Shown piece after piece: positions 43,125 through 52,155 of a DNA stretch of 64,000 bases (positions within the stretch are counted from its first letter, which is position 1; each line of letters opens with the position of its first letter). Position numbers and translations under genes: made by a program. This DNA is from Deltaproteobacteria bacterium (GTDB lineage Bacteria; Desulfobacterota; Desulfobulbia; Desulfobulbales; Desulfurivibrionaceae). The stretch lies in NCBI GenBank assembly GCA_013349285.1, contig DUZU01000001.1, positions 51,632 through 115,631 of the forward strand, in the 5' to 3' direction. The notes beneath the pieces are model-generated. The model was given only the letters and a program-made list of their open reading frames with translations, was not told where the DNA came from and searched no databases.

Positions 43125-43634
43125 TTACGATTGGCCCAAGGTGTATTCGGCAAGCAGGCTGTCCCGCCAATAGTCATTGGCCGGGTTTTTGAAAAAGTCG
43201 ACGAACAGGGCCAGGCTTTCCTGCCGGCGGACCCGGGCAATGATTTCGATCTCGTCGGCCATTTCCCGGTAGAGCGGGGTCAGGCTGTCAAGGGGCAGGC
43301 AGGTGCCGCCGCCCATGGCGTCTTCGTAGGCATAGACAATGGTGCGGATGCCGTTGAGCAGCAGGGTGGCGTAGCACATCAGGCAAGGCTCCATCGTCGA
43401 ATAGACTACGATCTCCCGCCTTTCCAGTTCCGGCCTTGAGCTGAGCAGGGTACGCAGGGCAACGATTTCGGCATGGTCCAGTTCGTTGGCCGTGTCGGTT
43501 TTGCTGTTTTCCCGGCGACCGACCCCAACCACCTCGTCATTCGCCACCAGTACGCAGCCCACTGGAAATTCACCGGCGGCCAGGGCCTTGCCTGCTTCGG
43601 CCAGGGCCAGGCCCATGAAATATTCATGATTCAT
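43125..43634 (-). CDS. CMP/dCMP-type deaminase (TadA-like)
   Basis: A 169-residue zinc-dependent deaminase. The HAE motif is in ELDHAEIVAL and the second zinc motif is in TMEPCLMCYATLL. It resembles tRNA adenosine deaminase and guanine deaminase. The extra C-terminal segment (after residue 110) is longer than in E. coli TadA. GGGGAT precedes the ATG at 43634. It is the upstream partner of the radical SAM gene. Confidence 0.82.
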   Translation of the reverse strand: MNHEYFMGLALAEAGKALAAGEFPVGCVLVANDEVVGVGRRENSKTDTANELDHAEIVALRTLLSSRPELERREIVVYSTMEPCLMCYATLLLNGIRTIVYAYEDAMGGGTCLPLDSLTPLYREMADEIEIIARVRRQESLALFVDFFKNPANDYWRDSLLAEYTLGQS

Positions 43635-43863
43635 TGTTATCCCCATGGTTAGTTCGAGTTGTATTACCAGTATGCATCACCAGCGTCAAGCGTCAAGGGG
43701 GGCATTATCTTTGACGTTTCTTTTGGCAGGTTAAGGTGATATTGAAATTATAGCGAAAATAAGGTAGTGAGAAGAGGCAAAAAAACATGGGGTTAACATG
43801 CAGTGTAAATTCTGGATAAATCCCTCGAGGTTTGAGGAAAGCAAAATAGCAGAGGAAGCAGAC

Positions 43864-44160
43864 ATGAGCGAAGAAGTAAAATGCATCTCATTTGAGTTGG
43901 CCCAGAAAATTGTCGGCGCGGTGATGGAGGAAGAGCATCTGCACGATTCGAACCGGCGGGTGTTGACCGTTTATGATATCAAGGATCGGGAGATATGCTG
44001 GTATGATGCCGAGGATATCATGCGCGAGCTGGCTGAAACCGAGGGGGGCATCCCCAAGAAGGAAGACGAGCTCAAAGCCAAGGCCGTAGAGCATATCATG
44101 CATCAGATCCCGGAGTGGGCGGTGGAGGATCTGCTGGCGGAAATCGAGGGGAAGAAGTAG
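43864..44160 (+). CDS. Conserved-looking hypothetical protein
   Basis: A 98-residue, soluble, acidic protein that I do not recognise. Features are a short opening strand (EVKCISFELAQKI), a Tyr-Asp/Lys-rich middle (VLTVYDIKDREICWYDAEDIM) and an all-helical C-terminus. AGAGGA lies 7 nt before the ATG at 43864; a longer frame to 43798 has no start signal. It is convergent with the SDR gene and alone on its strand. Confidence 0.65.
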   Translation: MSEEVKCISFELAQKIVGAVMEEEHLHDSNRRVLTVYDIKDREICWYDAEDIMRELAETEGGIPKKEDELKAKAVEHIMHQIPEWAVEDLLAEIEGKK

Positions 44161-44166
44161 GAAGAG

Positions 44167-44982
44167 CTATTCAACCCCCGCCGGCATCGGCGGGATCGCC
44201 TCGCCGCCCAAGGTGTAGCCGCCGTCGATCTTCAGGACGCTGCCGGTCATGAAGGTGGCGTCTTCCAGCAGGAACAAAATCGCCTTGATGATTTCATCGA
44301 TCCTGCCGCTGCGGCCGAGCAGGGTGTGGTCGAAGATCGCCTGTTGCTGCTGCGGGGTAAGCAGCCCCCAGCCCCGTGTTTTTTCCGCATGTCTTGTTTC
44401 AAAAAACCCCAGCATCAGTTCGTTGACCCTTACCCCCGGCGCCCCCTCGCGGGCCCAGGTTTCGGTCCAGGAAGAGACGGCCCGGTTGGCGGCGGCGTAG
44501 CCGTCGTTGAAAATCATGCCCGCCGGCCCGCTGCGGCCGACGATCCCGGCAATGGAGGAGAGGGTGATGGCCGCCGCCTCGCCGCTTTTTTTCAGCAGCG
44601 GCATGGCCTCGCGCATGGTCCACCATTTGGCGCGCAGGGTGGTCGCCATCTCAAGTTCCCATTGGTCGATGGTGTAGGGTCCGTGCACAATCGGCATCCC
44701 GCCCCGTTCGATATTGTTGATCAGGATGTCGAGCCGGCCGTAATGATCGCGGATTCGGGAGAAGAGGTTGCTGATTTGGTCCGGGTCGCGGAGATCGACC
44801 TCGACGGCAAGGTGGTCGCCGGCCTGTTGGGCCAGCTCTTTTTGCATCAGCGCGGCTTCTGCGGGCCAGTCAAGGTAGGTGAGGATGACGCGGGCGCCTT
44901 TTTCGGCAAGAGCCAGGCCGACTGCCTTGCCGATGCCTTTGGCGCCGCCTAAAACCAGTGCAACCTTCCCTTTAACTTTCAT
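44167..44982 (-). CDS. SDR-family protein with YxxxN instead of YxxxK
   Basis: A 271-residue short-chain dehydrogenase fold. The NAD(P) loop LVLGGAKGIGKAVGLALAE is intact and Ser is in LSSIAGIVG. The active-site block reads GYAAANRAVSSW, so the Lys is Asn; the usual NNAG reads NNIERGG. The protein may be catalytically altered or a pseudo-enzyme. It overlaps the MltD-like gene by one base at its start (44982) and is translated just after it. Confidence 0.8.
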   Translation of the reverse strand: MKVKGKVALVLGGAKGIGKAVGLALAEKGARVILTYLDWPAEAALMQKELAQQAGDHLAVEVDLRDPDQISNLFSRIRDHYGRLDILINNIERGGMPIVHGPYTIDQWELEMATTLRAKWWTMREAMPLLKKSGEAAAITLSSIAGIVGRSGPAGMIFNDGYAAANRAVSSWTETWAREGAPGVRVNELMLGFFETRHAEKTRGWGLLTPQQQQAIFDHTLLGRSGRIDEIIKAILFLLEDATFMTGSVLKIDGGYTLGGEAIPPMPAGVE

Positions 44983-46667
44983 CAGGTTCCGATGTCGGCC
45001 GTAGCTCTGATAATGAGTTTAAGGCCGGGATAGATGGTATCCCCCTGAATCTGGTTCAACTCTTTGATTTCTTCAGGGGTTGATTCAAATTTTTGGGCAA
45101 TGGACCAAAGCGAGTCGCCGCCCTTGACCAGATAGTAGGTGGATTCTTCTAGAGCGACAGTGGTCAGCGGCTGGTTGTCTTCCGCGGCGTTGTCGGCGTC
45201 CTGCAGGTAAAAGGCGAGTTGCTGGCCGGCCCGAATGCGGCGCGGGTCGCTTATGTCGTTCCAGGCGGCAACCATGTGGATCGGCACATTATAACGTTGT
45301 GCCAAGCCTCCGACCGTTTCCCCGGGCTGTACCTTGTGGAGCACGAGATTTTCAGGGGCGGCGGCCGGAGTATTCAGCTTGGCAAGCTGGGTGTCGGTGA
45401 GTAATTTATAAGTGGTGATCTGGTAAGGTATGCGCAAATGCTGGCCGATAGCAAGCTGCTCATAGCTCAGATTATTGGCCTTGAGCAGGGTGGTTTTATT
45501 GAGATTATATTGTTTGCAGATCCGGGAAAGGGTTTCCCCTTTCTTTACCTGATGATTTCGATACTTGGTGGTAACCACCGCTCTGGTTTTCGGCAATCTT
45601 TGCGCGACCAGCGTTTTTTTGCCCACCGGTACTTTCAGGGGGTAGGTTGCCGGAAAGGGGGGGGTGATGGCCCGGCGCAGTTCGCGATTGAGGTTGTGGA
45701 TATCTTCAAGCTCCACCTCGCAGGCTAAGGCCACCGCCTGCAGGGAGGTCCAGCGGGGCACCCCGACCACCTCATATTCAAGGATCGGTTCGGCATCGAT
45801 ACTGGAAAAGCCATATTTTTCCGGATCCTTGGCGATCATGATCGCGGCAATCAGTTTAGGTACGTAGCGTTTGGTTTCAAGCCGCAGATAGCGGCCTTTG
45901 GCCAGTTCCCAAAAATTCTTGGTTTTATACTGTTTGATCGCCCGGTGGATCTTGCCTTCGCCGGCATTGTAGCCGGCCACTGCCAGTTGCCATGAACCGA
46001 ATTCCTCATAAAGATTGGAGAGATAGCTGATGGCGGCCTGGGTTGCTTTTTCCGGATCACGCCGCTCGTCGACATACTCATCTATTTTCAGGCCGTAATG
46101 GCGACCGGTGGCACGGATAAACTGCCAAGGGCCGGCGGCATGGGCTCTGGAGTAGGCGGTCAGGTTGTAACCGCTTTCAATGAGCGGCAGATAGGCAAGG
46201 TCCAGGGGCAGGCCTGCCTCGGCCAGCCGTTTTTTGACCATGGGCATATAACGGGCCGACCGGGCCAGCCAGCGGGCAAAGGAATTACGTTGTTCGTTTT
46301 GGAAAAAATCGAGGTAAAACTCAACCTGCTTGTTCATGGTGACGGGGAAGTCGTAGGTGACTTCCTCTTCAGGGGCAACCTCCTGCGGCTTTCCTTCCTC
46401 CCAGTCCCCGAGGTTTTCTAGTTTGGCGATCTCCTGGGACTCGGTTTGTTCCGGTTCCGGCGGGGTTATCTCCTCGATGATTTCAACGTTTTTTTCCGCC
46501 TCGACCGATTCGGCGGCCGGCTCAAGGGCTGCATGTTGCAAGGGGGTCGGTTCAATCGGCGCGCAGGCCCAAAAGAAAGTGGTCGACAAAAAGAGAGCGC
46601 TGAACAAGATAAAAATAAGCGCGGGGGAGAAAGATGATGTATTTAAATAGCCTTTGGTTCTGTACAA
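44982..46667 (-). CDS. mltD: MltD-like membrane-bound lytic murein transglycosylase with three LysM domains
   Basis: A 561-residue lipoprotein with lipobox FFWACAP near residue 33. The SLT domain (about 140-290) has the catalytic Glu in LPLIESGYN, the segment AHAAGPWQFIRATGRHYG and the NAGEGKIHRAI motif. Three LysM repeats follow in the C-terminal third (VKKGETLSRICKQYN, VQPGETVGGLAQRYN and VKGGDSLWSIAQKF). It cleaves murein glycan strands in the periplasm. The start is TTG at 46667 with AGGA upstream. Confidence 0.9.
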   Translation of the reverse strand: MYRTKGYLNTSSFSPALIFILFSALFLSTTFFWACAPIEPTPLQHAALEPAAESVEAEKNVEIIEEITPPEPEQTESQEIAKLENLGDWEEGKPQEVAPEEEVTYDFPVTMNKQVEFYLDFFQNEQRNSFARWLARSARYMPMVKKRLAEAGLPLDLAYLPLIESGYNLTAYSRAHAAGPWQFIRATGRHYGLKIDEYVDERRDPEKATQAAISYLSNLYEEFGSWQLAVAGYNAGEGKIHRAIKQYKTKNFWELAKGRYLRLETKRYVPKLIAAIMIAKDPEKYGFSSIDAEPILEYEVVGVPRWTSLQAVALACEVELEDIHNLNRELRRAITPPFPATYPLKVPVGKKTLVAQRLPKTRAVVTTKYRNHQVKKGETLSRICKQYNLNKTTLLKANNLSYEQLAIGQHLRIPYQITTYKLLTDTQLAKLNTPAAAPENLVLHKVQPGETVGGLAQRYNVPIHMVAAWNDISDPRRIRAGQQLAFYLQDADNAAEDNQPLTTVALEESTYYLVKGGDSLWSIAQKFESTPEEIKELNQIQGDTIYPGLKLIIRATADIGT

Positions 46668-46954
46668 AACGATAATTCCTTATTAAATGTTTTCTTTTGT
46701 CAGTCGTTAAGTGATTAATCGGCATCTAAAAGAAAAAATTAGAGTTGTTTATAAATTAATTGCAGGAATGTTAAGGTTTTATGTGAAAAAAGGCCATGAA
46801 CTGCCCATTTAATGTTGAGATCCTTTTACAGGACAAAGTAGTTTGGTGCAACGAAAAAACTCCGTTCTCCTTGTATTTGCGATAACTTTGTGAAATATAT
46901 AGAGGGGTTAGATCTTGCTCTTTTTTGATAATTAAGTTCCGCTTTTGTTGGTCT
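46668..46954. other. Divergent region between the MltD-like and PBP genes
   Basis: About 290 AT-rich nt with no gene. No clear promoter boxes are assigned; the two envelope genes are divergent across it. Confidence 0.4.
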
Positions 46955-49900
46955 ATGTTAAAAAAATTATTTATTTTAATCCTCAGTTTCGTGATGGTCG
47001 CGGTCGCCGGTATTGGCGGGGTGCTGTACTGGCTAATTGTTTGGGCGCCGGGCTCCGCCATTCAACAGCAAAGTATCGAAAAAATTCTGGCCATGGAAAG
47101 TCCGGTCTATTACCGCGACGGCAAGAACAAGGTCGGGGTCTTTTTTGAGCAGGACCATCGGCAGTACGTTCCCTTTGCCCAGATCCCCAAGGATTTCGTC
47201 AACAGTATCGTGGCCGCCGAGGATCATGCTTTTTTTGAGCACAATGGCGTTGATATCCTGGGGGTGATGCGGGCCATGGTCAGCAATATCATGGCCGGGC
47301 GGGTGGTTCAGGGCGGCAGTACCCTGACCCAGCAGACCGCAAAAAATCTTTTCAAACGCAAGGATCGTTCCCTTGCGGCCAAGCTCAAGGAGCTGCTTTA
47401 TGCCTGGCGGTTGGAATATCGCTACCCCAAGGAAAAGATCCTCGAGTTTTACGCCAACCAGTTTTATGTCAGCGGTAACGGCAGAGGGTTGGGGGTTGCC
47501 GCCAGGTATTATTTCGATAAGTCCGCCTCGGAGCTCGATCTGCTGGAATGCGCTTTTATCGCGGGCAGCGTCAAACGGCCCAATTTTTACAACCCTTTTA
47601 TTAAAAAGGAAGACGGGGCGGCGGCCATCGCCAGGCAAAGGGCCAAGGAGCGCGTCAAGTACGTGCTCAACCAGATGTACAAGATGGAGCTGATCGATGC
47701 GGCTCAATATCAGCAGGAGGTGCGCCGCGAAATCCCTTTCCGTCAGGGGCAGATGTATTATTCGTTGAATACCGTGATGGACTTGGTGAAGATGGGGCTG
47801 GCCGAGCCCGAGATCGAGGAAGAGCTCAGCCGGCACGGGATCGACAATGTCGCCACCTCCGGGATCAGGATATTTACCACCGTTGAGAAGGATATTCAGG
47901 AGAGCGCGTTTTATTCGATGCGCAAGGAGCTTTCCCGGTTGGATACCCGGCTGAGCGGGTATGACCGGGAGGCCCTGCAGGCGGTCTACCGCAAATTGCC
48001 TTTGGCCATGGGTATGGAGTTGCAGCGGGGCGGGTTCCCGGTCGGGCGAGTTGTTAAAATCGACCTGGAAAAATTCGTGGTGACGGTGGCTTTTGATGAG
48101 CAGGAAACGGTGTTGGGTAACATCGACAGGCAGGGCCTTGCCAATCTGGTGCTGCCGTTGGTTCGCTACCAGCGGAATGCCTGGGCGGAACTTGGCCAGA
48201 AGGATCTTGTCGATTTCCTGAAAAAAATGAAAGAGGGCGACCTCGTTTATGTGAGTGTCCGCGATGTTGACTCGATTTCCGGGGAATTTATCTTGGATCT
48301 TGAGAAATATCCTCAGCTGCAGGGCGGGATTATCGCCTTTAAAGAGGGCACCATCCGGGCAATGGTGGGCGGTAACGATAATAAGTATTTCAATCGGGCG
48401 GTGATGGCCAAGCGCTCGATGGGCTCGGTGATCAAGCCGCTGGTTTATCTGGCCGCAGTCCAGCTTGGCTGGAACAATATCGATGTTCTCAATAACCAGC
48501 GGAATGTCTTTGTTTATCAGGGGCAGCCCTATTTCCCACGTCCCGATCATCATAGTGCCCTGACAGGAGTCTCCATGAGCTGGGCCGGGGTGCATTCTGA
48601 AAATCTTGCCAGTGTCTGGCTGCTTTATCATCTCTGTGATCAATTGTTGCCCGCTCAATTTGACGAGGTTGTCGAGCGGGTTGGCCTCGGCCCGCAACGG
48701 GATGAGTCGTACCAGGAGTATCGGGTAAGGCTCCGGGACGAATACGGGGTGGTGGTCAACCGGGAGGCCTTGCTGCAGGCCGCTTTTGACAAGGCGGTTG
48801 TGGCGGTTGAACCGGATTTGCTTTTCGAGGGCAAACTTGATGAACATGAGGCGCTTAAGACTTTTCATTACGGGGCGGATTTTGATGAGCTGTTGCAGGT
48901 TAATGAGGAGGAACTCCTGACCGCCAAGGCCGGCAATGACGACAAGGATGCAGAGGAGGCGGAAACGCGCAAGGCGATTTTAAAGAGGAATTTGTTGCGC
49001 TATCAGCAGCTGCAACAGGGATTGGCGCAGTTGGCGGCCAGCTGGGATTTTCTTGGTTTCGGGGATGATATCCCTCTTTATTTTGTTCCGGCGAGCGGAC
49101 GCTATGTTTATGCCGAATCCGAGCCCGCGTCCGATTGGCAAAAGATTTCCCTGGTTCAGCTGCAAGGAATTCTGCAAGCTCTCCCCGTTGCGGGTCGGCA
49201 GCAGTTTTGGGATGGGGTTTATCTCGAAGGCCTGCTTACGCCGGTCACCCTCGGGCTGATCAGGGACGCCGTGCAAAAAGAGTATGACCTGCTCACCGCT
49301 TTGCCGCCCTATGGCAAGGAGGTTTTGTTTCAGGTGCGGGATTTCAAGGTGCTGGTCGGCCTGACTTATCTCACTAAATTGTGCCGGGCTCTGGGGATCG
49401 AGAGTAAGCTGGATCCGGTTTTGTCTTTTCCTCTGGGGTCCAATGTGATCAGTCTGCTTGAGGTTGCCAAGGCCTATGAGGGTATCCGCAGCGGCAACGT
49501 TTATCGCCGGGGAAGGGAAGATGCCGGGGAGGGCCTGGCGCTTATTGACCGGATCGAGGATCTGGATGGGGATGTTATTTATGAGCCGAAGCAAACGGTG
49601 GAAGCAATCGCCGGTAAAAAAGCGTCGCTGGCCGTAACCGATATCCTGCGGAATGTGGTCCGCTTCGGGACCGGTCGTTATGCCGGCCGCGAGGTGAGGC
49701 TGCACAGTCATGATCCGCTGAAAGAGGAGCAGCTTGCCGCCCTTGATCTGACCGTGCCGGTATACGGTAAGACCGGGACCGCCAACCGCTTCACCAATGC
49801 CGCCTTTGCCGGTTTTATCCCCGGGGTTGGCGAGGATGGCGTGTTGACCCTGGCGGATGGATATGTGTTGACCTCTTATGTGGGTTACGATGATAATGCG

Positions 49901-50224
49901 TCGATGAAGAGAAATTCGACCCAGCTGAGCGGGGCAAGCGGAGCCCTGCCCCTGTGGGTCAGGCTGGCCAATATAATTTTTCTGGAGCGCGATTATGCCG
50001 CGGTGATGGATCTGGCCGATTTTTCCTTTGCCGCAGTGTCGGAGGTTCCCATTTCATATGAGAAAATCGGGCAAATTGAAATCGCCGTGAGCGATGAGCT
50101 GGGTGGCTTGCCCGCCCCATCCGGCAATGGGGCTCTTGTGACCACCTTTGGCAGTAGAACGTTAGAGGGCGAAATGATTCCGGCTCGTTTTTTTAAGCCG
50201 TTTTGGGATACGGAGGAGAACTGA
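46955..50224 (+). CDS. mrcA: Class A penicillin-binding protein with a large transpeptidase insertion
   Basis: A 1089-residue bifunctional murein synthase. N-terminal membrane anchor (residues 5-25), transglycosylase domain (catalytic Glu in AAEDHAFFEHNG; GGSTLTQQTAKN), then the transpeptidase: SxxK at Ser491-Lys494 (GSVIKP), SxN at Ser548-Asn550 (SEN) and KTG at Lys939. About 390 residues separate SxN and KTG, far more than the usual 120-190; the extra part includes a charged stretch with KAGNDDKDAEEAETRKA. A longer frame begins at a TTG at 46925, but ATG 46955 starts at the hydrophobic anchor. Confidence 0.88.
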   Translation: MLKKLFILILSFVMVAVAGIGGVLYWLIVWAPGSAIQQQSIEKILAMESPVYYRDGKNKVGVFFEQDHRQYVPFAQIPKDFVNSIVAAEDHAFFEHNGVDILGVMRAMVSNIMAGRVVQGGSTLTQQTAKNLFKRKDRSLAAKLKELLYAWRLEYRYPKEKILEFYANQFYVSGNGRGLGVAARYYFDKSASELDLLECAFIAGSVKRPNFYNPFIKKEDGAAAIARQRAKERVKYVLNQMYKMELIDAAQYQQEVRREIPFRQGQMYYSLNTVMDLVKMGLAEPEIEEELSRHGIDNVATSGIRIFTTVEKDIQESAFYSMRKELSRLDTRLSGYDREALQAVYRKLPLAMGMELQRGGFPVGRVVKIDLEKFVVTVAFDEQETVLGNIDRQGLANLVLPLVRYQRNAWAELGQKDLVDFLKKMKEGDLVYVSVRDVDSISGEFILDLEKYPQLQGGIIAFKEGTIRAMVGGNDNKYFNRAVMAKRSMGSVIKPLVYLAAVQLGWNNIDVLNNQRNVFVYQGQPYFPRPDHHSALTGVSMSWAGVHSENLASVWLLYHLCDQLLPAQFDEVVERVGLGPQRDESYQEYRVRLRDEYGVVVNREALLQAAFDKAVVAVEPDLLFEGKLDEHEALKTFHYGADFDELLQVNEEELLTAKAGNDDKDAEEAETRKAILKRNLLRYQQLQQGLAQLAASWDFLGFGDDIPLYFVPASGRYVYAESEPASDWQKISLVQLQGILQALPVAGRQQFWDGVYLEGLLTPVTLGLIRDAVQKEYDLLTALPPYGKEVLFQVRDFKVLVGLTYLTKLCRALGIESKLDPVLSFPLGSNVISLLEVAKAYEGIRSGNVYRRGREDAGEGLALIDRIEDLDGDVIYEPKQTVEAIAGKKASLAVTDILRNVVRFGTGRYAGREVRLHSHDPLKEEQLAALDLTVPVYGKTGTANRFTNAAFAGFIPGVGEDGVLTLADGYVLTSYVGYDDNASMKRNSTQLSGASGALPLWVRLANIIFLERDYAAVMDLADFSFAAVSEVPISYEKIGQIEIAVSDELGGLPAPSGNGALVTTFGSRTLEGEMIPARFFKPFWDTEEN

Positions 50225-50225
50225 T

Positions 50226-51977
50226 ATGGGTTGCGGCCGTTTTGGGTGTTTTTTGACGATAATATTTTGTTTGCTTCCGGTGGTTCAAGGCTGCCAAACA
50301 AGCAAGCCGAAAGTTGCCATCCCGGAGATGCGCCCGGCGTTGCCCAAGGTGACCGAGAAATCCGCGGTCGCCCCGCCGGAGATCGCCACGGCCGCCGCGC
50401 CGATCCGGCGGCGGGAGGCGGCGGTGGATTCGACCATGGTCGATTATGGTCTGCTTTCACTGCATGATCGCCTGATGCAGCGGCATAAGCTGTATCAGGA
50501 GAAACAGGCTCTGTGGCAGGATCTTGACGGTTTTATGGCGGCCATGGAGATTGAGGACGAACGGCCGGCCGGCTGGCAGCAATGTCTGCTCAATATCGAT
50601 AACACAGTGGTAGCCTATGGCCGCCTCGCTGATTCGTTCGGGGAGGCGGGATCGGTTGATCCGGTGGCGCAAGGCGAGGCCCTGTTTTATGATCTGGAAT
50701 ACCTGCAAGGTGGCTGTGAAAAGGTCTACCTGGCGGGCAAAAAAGGGATGGAGGACCGGCAGGGCGATTTTGTAGAGGTTGCGGCCGAGCAGATGGAGCG
50801 GACGGTGGTCAATTATGCCAACATCGGCAGGTATGAGGCGGCAATCGCGGCTTACCGGAATATGATCGTCGCTTATCCTGAATACCGCGTGACCCCGACA
50901 ACCGGCCGCCTGTATAGCCTTGCTCTGTTGCGGGCCGGGCGCTTGGATGAAGCCTTGCTTTTTTTGCAATCCCGAGTCGAGGCGGGTGCTCAGTGTGAAA
51001 ATATTGAGTTGCGCAGGCTGTATGGTGATCTTCTTCTGATTAAAGGCGACCAGGCCAAAGCCCGTCAAAATTACCAGGCCTTGGCCGGATATTACAGCGA
51101 ACAGCAAAGTGGTAAGCAATGGGTGGATGAACAGTTGGCCCTGCTCACCGACAGCCCGTTGCCCAAGGGGCAGTTATTGCTGTTTGTCAAGCTGCTTCAG
51201 TCTTATCTCTTGTTTGACGGCAAGCAGGTGCCGAGCGGGATGACGGATACCTTGACCTTTCTGGAAGAACAGGCCGCCGGCAGCGGCGTGCTCAAACGGG
51301 CCCGGCAGATTCTCTGGCTTACCGAGCAGCAGGCTGGGGCCTGGGTCGGTCGGCAACTGGTTATTGTTGACGCGCTGGTGGCGGAAAAGGAGTATGATCA
51401 GGCCCGGGAGGTGCTGGCCCAGTTGCTGGCCGAGAAGGAGTTGCCGGCGGAGGTGAGGCGGATCGTGCTGGATACCCGGGCCGATGTGTTACGGGGGCAG
51501 GAGGAAGAGTTGAGAACGCAGCGGCTCTTGCAGGATCAGGCCCAGGCGATTCAGTGGGAAAAGGCTCTTAAGCTCTTTGATTTGCGAAAGTATGATGAGG
51601 CCTTGGCCGCCTTGGCGCCGTTGCTGGAAACTACTTACGATGAAAAGGCCCGGGCCAAGATTGCTGAAACGGTTAATCTCGTGGCAAATGATCTGCGGCG
51701 CCAGGCGGCCGCCTTGTTTGTCAAAGCGTTGAAAACCACCGATCCGGAGGCCAAAATAAAATTGATGATTGAATCTCGTGATTTGCTTTTGCTGATCGTT
51801 GAAAAATACCCGCAAGCCGAGAATCTTGAAAAAGTTCGCATGAATTTAGCAGTGTTGGAAAAGCAGATGGCCGCCCTTGTTCCTGTGCCGATGGAAGGGG
51901 AGGCGGGCGTCCCCCGGCCGGAAGAAATTCCGGGGCAGGATCTGCCGGTTGATTCAGTGCCAAGCCCTCTGCCGTAA
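50226..51977 (+). CDS. TPR-type lipoprotein next to the class A PBP
   Basis: A 583-residue lipoprotein with a lipobox at PVVQGCQT. Helical-repeat segments rich in Ala, Leu and Tyr (for example GDQAKARQNYQALAGYYSEQ and RLDEALLFLQSRVEAG) look like TPR or Sel1-type repeats through much of the length. Its ATG is 1 nt after the PBP stop, so the pair is translationally linked. In Enterobacteria the lipoprotein LpoA, also TPR-based, activates PBP1a; this could be an analogue. It is not a recognisable LpoA orthologue. Confidence 0.7.
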   Translation: MGCGRFGCFLTIIFCLLPVVQGCQTSKPKVAIPEMRPALPKVTEKSAVAPPEIATAAAPIRRREAAVDSTMVDYGLLSLHDRLMQRHKLYQEKQALWQDLDGFMAAMEIEDERPAGWQQCLLNIDNTVVAYGRLADSFGEAGSVDPVAQGEALFYDLEYLQGGCEKVYLAGKKGMEDRQGDFVEVAAEQMERTVVNYANIGRYEAAIAAYRNMIVAYPEYRVTPTTGRLYSLALLRAGRLDEALLFLQSRVEAGAQCENIELRRLYGDLLLIKGDQAKARQNYQALAGYYSEQQSGKQWVDEQLALLTDSPLPKGQLLLFVKLLQSYLLFDGKQVPSGMTDTLTFLEEQAAGSGVLKRARQILWLTEQQAGAWVGRQLVIVDALVAEKEYDQAREVLAQLLAEKELPAEVRRIVLDTRADVLRGQEEELRTQRLLQDQAQAIQWEKALKLFDLRKYDEALAALAPLLETTYDEKARAKIAETVNLVANDLRRQAAALFVKALKTTDPEAKIKLMIESRDLLLLIVEKYPQAENLEKVRMNLAVLEKQMAALVPVPMEGEAGVPRPEEIPGQDLPVDSVPSPLP

Positions 51978-52045
51978 CCTTGGTGTAGACAGCCGGGCAA
52001 CGCGAAGATGGTATTTTACAAAAAGAAAAAAACTTGCAATATTTT

Positions 52046-52066
52046 TTGATGTTTGAGCACTATATA
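52046..52066 (+). promoter_or_regulatory. Motif shared upstream of cheA and dacA
   Basis: TTTGAGCACTATAT in the cheA leader is nearly the same as TTTGTGCACTATAT upstream of the D,D-carboxypeptidase gene. It lies about 90 nt before the cheA ATG. Function not known. Confidence 0.35.
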
Positions 52067-52120
52067 ATAAGATGCTGCAAGTAATTTTCCATTGAGATGA
52101 ATGGTCTGTAACATATATTT

Positions 52121-52138
52121 AAGAGGTCGTGGCCTCTT
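52121..52138 (+). promoter_or_regulatory. Hairpin just upstream of the cheA ribosome binding site
   Basis: AAGAGG pairs with CCTCTT around a TCGTGG loop, and the ribosome binding site GAAGGAG follows 4-5 nt later. It may modulate translation initiation. Confidence 0.4.
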
Positions 52139-52155
52139 GTTGAAGGAGTTTTTGT

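Noticed and set aside
47033..48868. A 611-residue open frame on the minus strand opposite the class A PBP
   Set aside because: It lies entirely opposite a clear PBP with transglycosylase and transpeptidase motifs, has His/Gln-rich shadow composition and no family match.
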